DNA of 64,000 bases, taken from contig OZ231126.1 in assembly GCA_965153355.1 (NCBI GenBank), positions 78,058,001-78,122,000 of the forward strand, read 5' to 3'. The position numbers were made by a program, and so were the translations under genes. This DNA is from Flaccisagitta enflata. Lineage: Eukaryota > Chaetognatha > Sagittoidea > Aphragmophora. Positions 21,111-31,794 of this stretch are shown in pieces. Within the stretch, counting starts at the first letter, position 1. Every line of letters starts with the position of its first letter. Below the pieces are notes generated by a model. That model was given only the letters and a program-made list of their open reading frames with translations, ran no database searches and was not told the DNA's origin.

Positions 21111-22019
21111 GTGTATCATCCGTCGATCATAATTTGATCCGTTTCCGCCTTTAGGACCTTGATTGATGAGGAAATTGTAACAGTGGCAAAATAAAAGACC
21201 AGACGCCATTTTTTGATCAAGGATTGCTCAGTAACTAAAAAAGATAAACCCTTGAAATCCATGATGGTTTTAATGTGCTCTGAAATATCTTTTATTTGAG
21301 CTCTCACAGAACGTTTTAGCTTTATTACTTTAGAAGTTATGATACTTTAAAGATAACCACTCAGAAATCTCAGATATGGTGTCAACCTTTTTAGAGTAAC
21401 CAATTTTGAATAAATGTAGCTTGTAAATGAATAAGAATCATGATTTCTGCTTGGTTACATCTTGAAGAGAATTCAAAATACTTCATTTTTACCTTGAATT
21501 TCGTTCCATTTATACCATTTCTTCATTCTACAGAATATCTGAAACAAAGAGTGTCTTGTTGTCAGGCACAGTAATTTGCTTTCAAGAATAAGGGTGTTGA
21601 ATTTCAATCTTATGTCATTTGAAAGCGACTTAAGCTAGAAATTTCTGCTTGGTCTAGATTTGAGTTTTTGAAGCTCTTCAAAATGCTCATGGCTGGTGTC
21701 ATGCTAAGCCAACCATAGACGGGGTGAAATTCGTCAATTTTACATGTTGGATAATTAAAGAAAATCATCATCATCATGTAGCTTAGCTTTTATCACATAT
21801 GGATCCATACTTGGATTTTCTTAAGTACGCTCATTTTTCATGCAAATTAGGCTTAAATAGATATTGTTGGCAATTTTATTACTAGAAAATTTAGCTAAAC
21901 ACAAATAAGAAATCGATATGACAGTAAAATTCCTATTAATAAGATTCAAACAAATATGTGTGATCATGTTTCTGAAATTTTTTTGAATTTTTTCAGTTTT
22001 TTTACAAAATATCTATAAG
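21111..22019. other. AT-rich sequence without recognised features
   Basis: No gene or terminal repeats recognised. Short ATCATC runs near 21765 and scattered poly-T only. Confidence 0.5.
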
Positions 22020-22340
22020 TACTATTACTGGCTGAGCGGGCTGTTGGAAGAAAAAAATTTTTCCCCATGCTCGTTTTTATGGCGGTGACGAGGAATCTTT
22101 GAAGGAAGCTTCATGCAAAATTTCAACCAGATCGGACAATTATTTTAGGAGTTATGCCATTTTTTCATTTTTTCATCTGGTAGGCTGGTTGGTCTGGATG
22201 GACTACTCGACATTCTTTACGTCGCATCAGAATTTAGGCAAAGGACCCTCTTGGTCCAGGTATCAACCATGCAAAATTTCAACTGGCTAGCTCAAACAGT
22301 TCCTTAGATATGCCAATTTCGATTTTATGAAATTTTAGGC
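22020..22340 (-). repeat. Long AT-rich dispersed repeat, copy 2 (partial)
   Basis: Reverse-complement similarity to about 1950-2300: GCAAAATTTCAACCAGATCG, AGGCTGGTTGGTCTG, GCATCAGAATTTAGGCAAAG. It faces copy 3 so that the two are arranged head to head. Confidence 0.55.
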
Positions 22341-22429
22341 GAATGTCACAATCTGTTTTCGACAAGAGAACCCGACTCACCACCACGTTAACAGTGTTAC
22401 CGCAATGTCTATTGCATTTTGACAAGTTT

Positions 22430-23660
22430 TTATAGTTGGATGACCTTCCTAACTACCTGGATTACCTTGCCAAACCATTTTTTGTGACTACCCCTACCCC
22501 TAGGGGTAGTAAAAATTAGGTCAAATTGGCCACATTGGCACGTCCGGATTTTGTCTGTACAAGCAAATAACAAGCAAAACCTACCAAAAATAGATTATCT
22601 GATCATTTCTCAGCTTTTAATCAGTTATCATCATTCCAATGTGATGTACAAAAAATTTCATCCTACTGCGCAAATGCTAAGTTGTTCAAATATTGTATTA
22701 TCATCAAATTTTGATCCTTCTAATTTTTTTGCCATTTCATGGCAAAATCTGAGTATGCCAATTATCTTTTTTTAAAACACTATAAATTCTCAAAGTTAAT
22801 CACTTTTCAGGTTTCTATCTAATAGAGGACTACTTGAAGGACAAACGCTCCAAATTTCATGCCACTGTGACACCCCAATCCCGCGTAATGACACTTTTCT
22901 TCAAGCATGATTATTCTGCACACCCCCCCAGCTCTTCTGTCACGCTCATGTCACGCTTCAAGTCTGTCACTGAAACGCCATTGTGAAACTGATGATGGAA
23001 ATTTGAATGACACGATGAGAAAGAGCATGAAATTTTGCATATACACTGAAAATTTCAGGTCTTAACTCCCGGGCATTCAGCCATAATGAAATTTTCAATG
23101 TGATTGGTCAGTAAATTGTTGCAGAATAATCACGCTTCAAGATGAATCTTCGTAGTTAATTCTTTGTTATCGGCGCATGTATGCACTTACAGCAAAATGG
23201 TAAACCAAAAAAATCAGGAAATGCCCATATCTTGGAAACCCTTTGAGAGAGACAAAAGATTTTTTGCATGGATCAATACTGTACTGAAACTATTACGAAC
23301 AGAGCATTTGGTGCATCTGGGACACATCTAACCAACCCAACCAGCCCAACCAGCCTACCACCCAAAAATTAAAAAAAACGGCATAACTTCTAAAATATTT
23401 GTCCGATTTGGCTGAAATTTTGCACAGTGGTTCTTTCAGAGAATGCCTACTTAAATTAATCGTTGCCAAAAGATTCAGTAAATTTTTGCCAACTGGCCCA
23501 ACCAGCCAAAAAAGCTGCTTATAGAGAATTTTCAAAAAAAATTGAAATCTCAATTTTTTTTCAGCAGAATTGGGTCTGATTGAATTCTTGAACTGTGATT
23601 TAGTAAAATATTCCCATTTTTTTGGTTTTGCGGACTTTAACAACTCAATTTTTGCTTATT
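22430..23660 (+). repeat. Long AT-rich dispersed repeat, copy 3
   Basis: Same order of landmarks as 1200-2330: TGTGACTACCCCTACCCCTA, ACTACTTGAAGGACAAACGC, AAGAGCATGAAATTTTG, CCGATTTGGCTGAAATTTTG, CAACCAGCC. Roughly estimated, a quarter or more of positions differ from copy 1. Confidence 0.6.
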
Positions 23661-23859
23661 TTCGATCATTATTTGTTGCATTTCAGCCTAATTTACATGA
23701 AAATCAAGGAGCAGTAACAAAATTCAGTTTTTGAACCGTGTTCATATTGACATGAGCTATCTGATTATGAATGTTTTTGACAAATTTTCTCAATTTTGAA
23801 ATTGACCTATTTGGCCATCTCTCAAAAAGGAGATTATAGAAACAGCCTTTACCAAATCA

Positions 23860-25290
23860 AGAAACAAAAGCATCGCGCATTTGTGTGAGAAGCGCTGTGT
23901 GGAAACAAAGAAATAACTGCGATGAGCCGTCGATGAGCGTATCAATTCTGTTCACACTTCAGGACCGACAAAAAGTAAAATTTCATTGTGACAAAATGCC
24001 TGAGAGCTAAGGTTTCAAATTATCAGAAGAGAATCAAAATTTCACGCTCTTTCACAGGGTGTGGTCATATTTTATGTGAATTGTTTCATTTTTACACCAT
24101 AGTGGCATATTTAAAGCGTTAGGTATGCGTTAGGATCAAGTTTGGGGGTGTGTGCGAATTGATACGCTCCAAGAAAAAAACCATTTCTCTTTGTAGGATC
24201 AACCCAATAAGATGAATAGTCGCAAAAGCGTTAGATGGTCAGCGGTACCCGTTGCCCCTATGTGAATGTTTGTGGGTGTGAGGTGGTTAGAGGGGCAGCG
24301 GCCCCGAAGGGACCGATGACCTATGCTGTTTTTATTCGAACCTCAAGGATTGAATTAGAGCCTGGAGGCTATTTTTGGGGCCTTAAGGCTGAGATTTGAG
24401 CCCTGAGGCTGGGATTTGAGCCTCAAGGCTGGGATTTTAGCTTGGAGGCTGGGATTTGAGCCTTGAGGCTAGGATTTGGGGCACGAGACTATGATTTGAG
24501 CCTTGGGGCTGGGATTTCAGCCTTGAGGCTGAGATTTGAGCTTTGAGGCTTTGGTTTGAGCCTTGAGGCTGGGATTTGAGCCTCAAGACTGGGATTTGAT
24601 CCCTTAGGCTGGGATTTGAGCCTCAAGGCTGGGATTTGGGCCTCGAGACTAGGATTTGGGCCTCGAGGGGGGGTGGACGGAGAAGAAGAAGAAGGAGAAG
24701 GAGAAGGAGGAGAAATTTCCCCTATGTGAGAAAGCATAGGTCATCGGCCCCTTTGGGGCCGCTGCCCAAAAAGGAGGGAAATGTCCTTCAAGTAGTTGTC
24801 CATCGAATTGTAAGAAAAAAAATGCTTAATGTTTAAGATAAATGAGGTTAAGAAAAATGAATATCATAACATTCAATCTTGAGACAAAAAAAAGTAAAAA
24901 AATCGAGAAGGGGCAAATTTGATTTTTATACCATTTTTTGACAACTTATCGAATGAGTATTGAGTTGAATTTTTTTGTGTATCCAGTGGGATTGATACTA
25001 GTTGATAAAAACTCATAATATCATAAGATGCGACATTTTTTGATTGGTTTTGCCTGCTATTTCTTACAGGAGACAGAATGGAGACACGCCAAAAAGAGCC
25101 CTTTGAACAAATTTTTAGACCCTCTAGGGGTAGGGAGGGTCACAAAAAATGGTTTGAAATTGTACACTGGGTAGTTATGAATGTCTTTGAACCATATAAT
25201 TTGTTTATAATGCTGTATCTGAAGCTTGGGCCAACGTAGATTGGCAGAAAGTCGGGCCCTCAAGCATGCTGTGGACCTTGACAGTTGCCT
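23860..25290 (-). repeat. Long AT-rich dispersed repeat, copy 4
   Basis: Reverse complement of copy 1 over most of its length and its closest relative. The foldback element at 24215-24772 is inserted in it; copy 1 (about 1580-1600) shows the uninterrupted sequence. Confidence 0.65.
24215..24772. mobile_element. Foldback element with ~20-bp tandem core
   Basis: Left end AGTCGCAAAAGCGTTAGATG and GGTCAGCGGTACCCGTTGCC; right end CGGCCCCTTTGGGGCCGCTG then CCCAAAAA. Core of GAGGCTGGGATTTGAGCCTT units (about 24340-24660). Target from copy 1: insertion in a short A-rich stretch (ATGAAAATAGAGG there). Confidence 0.7.
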
Positions 25291-25357
25291 TAAAGATTTT
25301 AAGTAAAAAGTATATGCTGTTTTTAGTCAATCATGAAATACTGAGCGTCCGGTTTTT

Positions 25358-25554
25358 AGTCAGTCCGTTGGTCCGCCGGTCCGTTGGTCCGTCGGTCTGA
25401 CGGTCCGTCCATCCATCTGTTGGTCCGTCACACTTTACTTTTTTTGGGTTTTTGCGGTCTTTAGCCTCACTACTCCTGCCCAAGTGATCAAGTGACCTCA
25501 AATACGGCCCCTTCCCACCCGCACGCGACTGGGATAGCCGTGTATCCGGCCTTG
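25358..25554 (+). mobile_element. Helentron-like element lacking its 5' hairpin
   Basis: Begins AGTCAGTCCGTTGG, so the code/hairpin part is deleted. The interior and 3' end are normal: CACTACTCCTGCCCAAGTGA, GCACGCGACTGGGATAGCCG, CGGCCTTG. Confidence 0.65.
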
Positions 25555-26050
25555 TTATTTTGGCGAGAGGGGGGAAATCAAGCACTTGGACTACGCTGAG
25601 AAAATACACTTTTTTTCATGCATTGACCCTGAGGAGGGCTCAGATTTTTAGTCGCGTGCGCGGGACTCTACACCTTACTCTGTCGATCGGTTGGTCCATC
25701 CGTCCGTCCGTCCCTCCGTAACACATTTAAAATTTTGATTGTTTTTTAACGGTTTTTTACATTCTTTAACATTTTATAACATTTTAAACATTTTTTACCA
25801 TATTTCAATATTTTTCAACATTTTGTAAGATTTTGAAACATTTTACCTTTTTTAGCCATTTTTAACAAATTTTAAATTTTTCAAGTGCGTCCTCGCACTT
25901 CTATAAGAGGTCATGTCCGTCGGTCGGTTGGTTGGTTGGTTGGTCGGTCGGTCGGTTGGTCGGTCGGTCACGCAAACGTTTGAAATGCGCAAAACGGCTG
26001 ATTCTGACCTATTTCTTAATTCCTATCACCTTTCATGCCTCACTACATTC

Positions 26051-26132
26051 ATATTCATTCATTCATTCATTCATTCATTCATTCATTCATTCATTCATTC
26101 ATTCATTCATTCATTCATTCATTCATTCATTC
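26051..26132. repeat. ATTC microsatellite
   Basis: About 20 perfect ATTC units; the Ile-His-Ser-Phe frame is an artefact. Confidence 0.95.
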
Positions 26133-26256
26133 ATCGGGAAAAAAGTCGAAGTCAGTCTTCAACTTTTTGACTTATCGAGAGTAACAGGGTTTTCATTTTC
26201 TTATGCGGAAGTTGAGGCTCATTTGGGGGGGAATGAGCCCTCCAATGAAATTGATA

Positions 26257-26859
26257 CTATCTAGCTCAAAAGTATAGAGGCAAACATTTTGGATAATATC
26301 TCTGCTTAGAATAAAAAATCGATAGGAAAATCGGTGAGATTCAGAAACTAGAGCGAATTTCTGATCGAATGGCGCAAACCGCGTTCATCTAAGTCAAAGC
26401 GTTTAGAAATGACAGCTCAAACAAGATTGCCACTCCAAATTGAAAAGGGCAAAAAAACGCGGACGCGGGAAATTCAAGTTGATGGAAAATGGTGCGCCTG
26501 CGCATTGCGCCGCTACGACGAAGCAATGGCACACCCAACACGCCGTCAAACTCTTCGGTGGTTGGCTAGGAAACAGCCCTGATCTGAACCCCATTGAATC
26601 GCTTTGGTTACAAATGAAGCAGCTACGAAGCAACGAACATGCGACATCGGCCACAGGGCTGAAAAAAATCGCTTCAAAGTCTGGGAGAAGATCACGCCTC
26701 GAATCTCTCTACGAAAGCATGCCGAGGCGTATGAAGGCGGTTGTTGATGCCCAGGGAGGGCACACTAAGTATTAAACGTATTCCGGAATTGTATTATGTA
26801 TCATTTATTGAATAAATTATTTAATACTTATCTTGCCTCTATACTTTTGAGCTAGATAG
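26257..26859. mobile_element. 603-bp Tc1/mariner-type element, perfect 27-bp TIRs
   Basis: The left end 26257-26283 starts CTATCTAGCTCAAAAG and is perfectly inverted at 26833-26859. TA flanks both sides. The paralogous segment near 58738 (AAATTGATAGAGTAAG) has a single TA at this position, giving a clean empty site. The element keeps the 3' third of a transposase gene, so it is an internally deleted, non-autonomous copy. Confidence 0.9.
26440..26775 (+). pseudogene. Tc1-like transposase, C-terminal fragment
   Basis: The last ~100 residues of a Tc1/mariner-superfamily transposase (DDE endonuclease that cuts and rejoins the element's terminal repeats). Recognisable are ENGAPAHC, the region that normally carries the second catalytic Asp (families usually read QDGAPAH or QDNAPCH; Asn occupies that place here); NSPDLNPIESLW, which carries the third acidic residue; and the typical tail ending GGHTKY. 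The N-terminal DNA-binding domain and the first catalytic Asp are missing. The fragment lies between intact 27-bp TIRs, so deletion happened within the element. It is not expected to be active. AATAAA follows the stop by about 35 bp. Confidence 0.85.
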
Positions 26860-27039
26860 TAGGGTAAGTAGATTTGATAATTCTCTTTCATTTGGCACCA
26901 AGCAGAATGCTCTACGACAAATATTTTTCGCGCTATGATTTTTTAAAGATTTATTTATGAAAAATTTGATCAAAATTTTTTTTTTATCTTTTACGATTTT
27001 GTGTAGGATCAATAAAAGAGTGTATTTATGTTTGTTTGA

Positions 27040-27450
27040 GCATGCAAATACAAGAAAACATGTTTATGAGCATAGCTGCTCATCTGTGAGGGCATTTTTG
27101 AGCATTTAGCTCATTTAGCTCATTTTGCTCATTTTGCTCCGTCTTTGTTTCTGATTTCAAATGCAATAAATGAATGAATATTTCGATACATGTTTAAGAA
27201 AGCAGATACAAAAAAGCATGTCAGTGAGCTCAGTTGCTCATTTGTGAGGATGTTTTAATGTATTCTAGCTCACTTAGCTCATTTAGCTCAGTATTTTTTT
27301 CTGATCTTTAATGGGATAAATACATAAATGCAAATACAAAAAAGCTTGTCAATGAGCATAGCTTGTTGTATGGTTGAGTGATTTTGAGCATTTTAGCTCA
27401 TCTAGCTCATTTGGCTCAGACCTACATTTCTCTGATTAACAGTGCAACCA
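27040..27450. repeat. Three diverged GAGCATAGCTG/TTTAGCTCAT repeats
   Basis: Each copy runs from CAAATACAAGAAAACATGTT-like text through GAGCATAGCTGCTCAT to TAGCTCATTTAGCTCA. Starts are about 125-160 bp apart. The same triplet recurs at 58920-59350. Confidence 0.6.
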
Positions 27451-27779
27451 ATACATGCAAGTGCTTTTGATTTGATCTAACAAGTAGAAAGATTTGCAGT
27501 TACTGAAAACAAAAGCTTGGTGAAAAGTGACCAATGCTTACGACTTTTTTCCTCACAGCGACAGCCGCCATTACTGGTATATTCATTCATTCATATAAAA
27601 CGTTCATTCACAAAATCTTAATCAAGCGAGGCGCACTTATTGGCCTTCACTTGGCCTTGTTTAGCACTTTTTATCATTTTTTAACATTTTTTAACATTTC
27701 TTAACATTTTTTAACATATTTTAACATTCTTTAACAGTTTTTAACATTTTTAACATTCCTAACATTTAAACATGTTTTT

Positions 27780-28025
27780 AGTCGCGTGCTACGCGACTCT
27801 ATAACCCACTATTTGGTTGGTCCGTTGGTCCGTCGGTCGGTCGGTCCGTCACAAAAAGGTTTTAAAGGCTTTTCATTGCGTTTTTTTGCCTCTGAATAGT
27901 ATAAAAGTAACTTGGACAAGTAAACAACTATTTCAAATGTCTTTTTGAAAAAAGTTGTTCGCCTGTCTGTCTGCCTGACTTTTTTTGAAAGTGCCGACGC
28001 ACGCGACTTAGGTCTAATGACCTTG
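27780..28025 (+). mobile_element. Helentron-like element, code AGTCGCGTGC, AGGTC-stem 3' end
   Basis: 5' hairpin AGTCGCGTGCTACGCGACT; inverted code GCACGCGACT about 12 bp before the 3' stem-loop AGGTC-taat-GACCT-TG. Inserted into the larger element next to that element's own 3' end, so two 3' ends occur 55 bp apart. The uninterrupted relative at 29840-29875 reads ACATGTTTTTGCTC here. Confidence 0.75.
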
Positions 28026-28080
28026 TTGCTCTTTTGTTTGTCATTTCCAGACGCACGCGACTGTTGCCCTCTTGGGCTTG

Positions 28081-28505
28081 TTTTATTTTGATGTAACTAA
28101 TGTATTCTAAAAATTTCAGGACCATAGTCATAGATGTTCTTAAACATTCATCATACCACTTCTGAAAAATTGCTCATCCTTAAGGGATTCCAGTTGTCTC
28201 ACGTGAGAAAAATCAATAATGAGGTTTCTGGTGATTAATATGAAGCCACACCTTTCTAGGTGCTCAAGTCTCTACGATCGAATCACTATTAATGTAGCAT
28301 TACATAACATTACAGTTATAGCATCACTTTACACTTGGAATCATGCTACACTGAAATGCAACGTTGTGTGTTTACCTAGCAATGAGTTACTAAGATAATG
28401 GCCAGGAACAACAAGTTCTAAAGGCCTAATCAATTAAAATACATGTTACCCAATTCAAATCAGTACAAATCAAGCTGAGGCAGTAAAAATTGGCGGTATG
28501 TTTTT
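28081..28505. other. Unassigned sequence with a 60-bp inverted match at 31690-31745
   Basis: TTGATGTAACTAATGTATTC and AAATTTCAGGACCATAG (28088-28130) recur as reverse complement at 31690-31745. Otherwise nothing is recognised. Confidence 0.45.
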
Positions 28506-28737
28506 AGATGCGTCCTCGCATCTCTATAAAAGGGTCTGTCCCTTGGTAGGTAGGTAGGTCTGTCTGTATGTGACGCGAAAATTTTAAAATGCTACATTGG
28601 GGGAGAGGCGTGGGAGGGGATAAATTTGTTTATTTTTTTCTCTTTATCTTTGTATCTTTATATTTTCATATCATTATATCCTAATATCTTTATATCTTAA
28701 TAATTTGTATGTTAATATTGGACATCTCTTGGCCTTG
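28506..28737 (+). mobile_element. Helentron-like element, code AGATGCGTCC
   Basis: Perfect 5' hairpin AGATGCGTCCTCGCATCT, then CTATAAAAGGGTCTGTCCC. Cargo of ATATCTTTAT-type units. The 3' code is reduced to GGACATCT, and the end is TTGGCCTTG. Sister of 30754-31665. Confidence 0.65.
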
Positions 28738-29213
28738 TTTTACATGTTCCTGACCTCAAAAAGGCATGAAGATTTTTATGTGATATCAGACAGGGGTAGT
28801 GAAGGGCAACCCGATTTGATTCATGAGAATTACCCATCCCTTGTTACCTTCACATTAGACTCAATTTGATTTACCCACTTAAAATGGCGTTTGAAATCGC
28901 ACAGTCATTAGTACGCCTCTACTTTACCCAAAACTCTAATTCGTTCAGATTTTTAGGGTCCAGGGTCGTCAGAATATGTAACGCTCTGAGGACATGATTT
29001 TGCTTATTTGGTCTATGTTGTAAATAGGCGTTGGAGGCTGTTGTCAGTGTCAGTTACTCTATTTTTGGTGTTCAATAGAAATCATTAGCACCTCCCAGGC
29101 CAGATAAAGCTGCCTTGGTAAGTTCATATTGGCCACCTCTCGTCTCTTATTGGGGCCAAAATTTCAAAATCATTTTTCCTCAAATCTGATGCAAGATTCA
29201 GATTCCTTGTAAA
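28738..29213. other. Unassigned sequence
   Basis: No gene or repeat recognised. GC content is somewhat more even than in the surroundings, but all frames are short. Confidence 0.4.
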
Positions 29214-29406
29214 CAAGGCCGGATACACGGCTACCCCAGTTGCGTGCGGGTGGGCAGGGGCCATAATTGAGGTCAGTGGAACATTTGGGCAGGAGCAATA
29301 AGGCCAAAACCCCCATTAACGCCGAAAAAGTAAAGTGTGACAGACCGACTGACGTACCGACGGACGGACCGACAAAGCGGGGTGTAGAGTCGCGTAACAC
29401 GCGACT
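29214..29406 (-). mobile_element. Helentron-like element, code AGTCGCGTG (193 bp)
   Basis: On the minus strand: AGTCGCGTGTTACGCGACT hairpin, CACCCCGCTTTGTCGG, the TGCTCCTGCCCAAATG block, GCACGCAACTGGGGTAGCCG (one change in the code), GGCCTTG. Confidence 0.7.
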
Positions 29407-29537
29407 AAAAATTATGTTAGATACAATTTATTCTTTTTTCAAAATTTTGTTTTTAAGCTGAAAAAAATGCAAAAAAACCGCGAAAAAACCTTGTTTTTAA
29501 AAAAAACCTTATTTTTGGAGGTTTTTTTTGCATTTCT

Positions 29538-29916
29538 AGTCGCGTGCACGCGACTCTACACCTTGCTCTGTTGGTTGGTCTGTCGGTCCATCCGTCCATC
29601 CATCCGTCCATCCGTCAGTCCGTCCGTCCATCCATCCATCTGTCGGTAACATTTTTAAATTTTGAACATTTTGAACACTTTTTGATATTTTTTAACATTT
29701 CTTAATATTTTTTAACATTTTCTAACATTTTTTAACATTGTTTAAACATTTTTAACATCTTTTTGAAATTTTTTAACATTTTTTACATTTTTTAAACATT
29801 TTTTAAACATTTTTTAACATTTTTTAACATTTTTTAACATTTTTAACGCTTTGACATGTTTTTGCTCTTTTTTTTGTCATTTCCAGACAAACGCGACTGT
29901 TGCCCTCTTGGGCTTG
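29538..29916 (+). mobile_element. Helentron-like element with AACATTTTTT minisatellite
   Basis: 5' hairpin AGTCGCGTGCACGCGACT; CCATCCGT tract; about 200 bp of TTTTTTAACA units; then ACGCGACTGTT, stem GCCC-tctt-GGGC, TTG. It is the uninterrupted relative of the element at 25650-28080. Confidence 0.75.
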
Positions 29917-29920
29917 TTTT

Positions 29921-30610
29921 AGTTGCGGATACGCAACTCTATCAGAGGCTTTGTCTGTCCGTCGGTCTGTTGGTTGGTCCGTCCGTAGAGAAGATCGATT
30001 CAAAAAGTGGGAAGTTAGAAGCTTTTTGGGCAGCGGTCCCAAAGGGCTGATGTCCTGTAGGACACAGGGTTGAATTTCCATATGTCGGTACATCCGTCCG
30101 TCCGTCCGTCCCCCCCCCCATGCTTCTCAAGCCTAAAATTCCCATTGAATAACATGGAAAATTGACAAAATGCACACTTCCCATTGAATAAGATGGAAAA
30201 TTAATGAAAAAGCAAAAAATGCATGTTTCCCATTGAATAACATGGAAAAGTGATAAGAACTGAAAATAAATGTTAAATTTCTATTGAATAATATTTCAAA
30301 TTGACAAGAAATTGAAAAAATGCAAAGTTCTCATTGAAAATTATGGATAATTGCTCAGGACGTATGGAAATTCACCCCTGTGTCCTACAGGACATCGGCC
30401 CCTTGAGGCCGCTGCCCTGCTCTCACTCCACTTCTTCAGCTAATCACTCCAAGTAGGTTATCGAGTACCGCTGACCATGTGCGATCCTTGGATGACTTGT
30501 TGTGTATGTGTCTGTGTTGGAAGGGGGGTTGGAAGGGGCATTGGGTGTGGATGGAGGTTGGCTGCCCCTGCCCAACCGTCCGCTACGATATTGTGACCCC
30601 GCGTCACTTG
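29921..30610 (+). mobile_element. Helentron-like element, code AGTTGCGGA, split by a foldback element
   Basis: 5' hairpin AGTTGCGGATACGCAACT directly follows the preceding element across TTTT. Its 3' half resumes after the foldback insertion: CCGTCCGCTACGATATT, stem GTGAC-cccgc-GTCAC, TTG at 30610. Confidence 0.65.
30023..30497. mobile_element. Foldback element with 50-55-bp core repeats
   Basis: Left end TTTTTGGGCAGCGGTCCC and GTCCTGTAGGACACAGG; right end the inverse, then GGTACCGCTGACC-type tail (AGTACCGCTGACCATGTGCG). Unlike other copies the core repeats CCCATTGAATAACATGGAAA-type units four to five times. Confidence 0.65.
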
Positions 30611-30753
30611 TTTCAGCTTAGAAACAAAAATTTAAAAAAAGAAAATATAGTATCTGGCATAATTTTTTACAAGGAATTTGAATCTGGCATGAGATTTGAT
30701 GAAAAATGATTTTGAAATTTTGGCCCCCTTAAGAATGAGCCATTTTTAATTCT

Positions 30754-31665
30754 AGATGCGTCCTCGCATCTCTATAAGAGGGTGTGTCCCTTGGTCTGTC
30801 TGAATGTCTATGTGAATGTCTGTCTGAATGTCTGTCTGTCTGAGTGAAACACGAAAATTTCAAACGCGATTTTTAAGGTTTTCTCTTTATTTCTCTTCAT
30901 GTCTCTTCTTGTCTCTTATGTCTCTTTCATCTCTTTCGTCTCTTTTGTCTCTTTTGTCTCCTATATGTCTCTTATGTCTCCTATATGTCTCTTATATCTC
31001 TTGTGTCTCTTATTTCTCTTTTATCTCTTATGTCTCTTACTTCTCTTATGTATCTTAGGTCTCTTATGTCTCTTATGTCTCTTATGTCTCTTATGTCTCT
31101 TGTATCTCTTAGGTCTCTTTTGTCTCTTATGTCTCGTATGTCTCTTCATGTCACTATATGTCTCTATATGTCTCTTATGTCTCCTTATGTTTCCTTATGT
31201 TTCCTCATGTCTCTACATGTCTCTCCATATCTCTACATGTCTCTCCATATCTCTCCATGTCTCTCCAAGTCCCTTTATGTCTCTTCATGAGGATAAGGCG
31301 GGGGGAGGGGGGGAGGCGTGGGGGGTGTAGGGAGGCGTGGGGGGGAGGAGTAAGGAGGCGTGGGGGGAGGCGTGGGGAGGCGTGGGGAGGAGTGGGGGAG
31401 GGTGTGGGGAGGCGTGGGGGGAGGGGTGGGGAGGCGTGGGGGGAGGGGTGGGGAGGCGGGGGGAAGGCGTGGGGGGAGGTAAGAGAGAAATCAGTTTATA
31501 TTTTTCTCTTTATCTCTGAATCTTTATATCTTCATACTAACATATCTTCATATCTTTCCGCTCATAACAGGTCCGTTGGAGCGGGATTTCACTGTATCTT
31601 AATAATTTGTATTATAATATCTTACATCTAAAGAGGACGCATCTATTGGACATATCTTGGCCTTG
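30754..31665 (+). mobile_element. Helentron-like element, code AGATGCGTCCT (912 bp)
   Basis: The 5' hairpin is AGATGCGTCCTCGCATCT; the inverted code AGGACGCATCT at 31633-31643 matches all 11 positions. End TTGGCCTTG. Cargo: (TCTTATGTC)n-type array at 30895-31290, a GGGGAGGCGT array at 31297-31480, then ATATCTTCAT units. Confidence 0.75.
30895..31480. repeat. TCTCTTATG minisatellite followed by GGGGAGGCGTG array
   Basis: 9-bp CTCTTATGT units change abruptly at about 31297 into 10-12-bp G-rich units (GGGGGGAGGCGT). The Ser-Leu-Met and Gly-Arg-Trp frames are artefacts. Confidence 0.9.
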
Positions 31666-31794
31666 TTCAGGTGCAATATGATGAATACTTAAGAATATCT
31701 ATGGTCCTGAAATTTTTAGGATACATTAGTTACATCAAAATAAAAAAATCGGAACCCTCCTCCGTGTAACTTGGACTTAGATGTGGTTGGGAGC

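Larger units (their letters stand above)
25883..27659 (+). mobile_element. Helentron-like element, code AAGTGCG, 1.8 kb
   Basis: The 5' hairpin is AAGTGCGTCCTCGCACTT, followed by CTATAAGAGG and a GGTC/GGTT tract. The 3' subterminal word GGCGCACTTATTGGCC is near 27630 and the end GGCCTTG is at 27659. The cargo holds (ATTC)n, a segment shared with 58625-59515, a Tc1-type element, and three diverged GAGCATAGCTGCTCA-type repeats (27040-27450). Confidence 0.7.
25650..28080 (+). mobile_element. Helentron-like element containing two further elements
   Basis: 5' end AGTCGCGTGCGCGGGACT, then a CCGT tract and a TTTTTTAACA minisatellite (25735-25880). That minisatellite resumes at 27660-27770 after a 1.8-kb insertion. 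The 3' end is at 28049-28080 (GACGCACGCGACTGTT, stem GCCC-tctt-GGGC, TTG), identical in design to the uninterrupted copy at 29538-29916. A second insertion (27780-28025) lies just before this 3' end. Confidence 0.7.
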
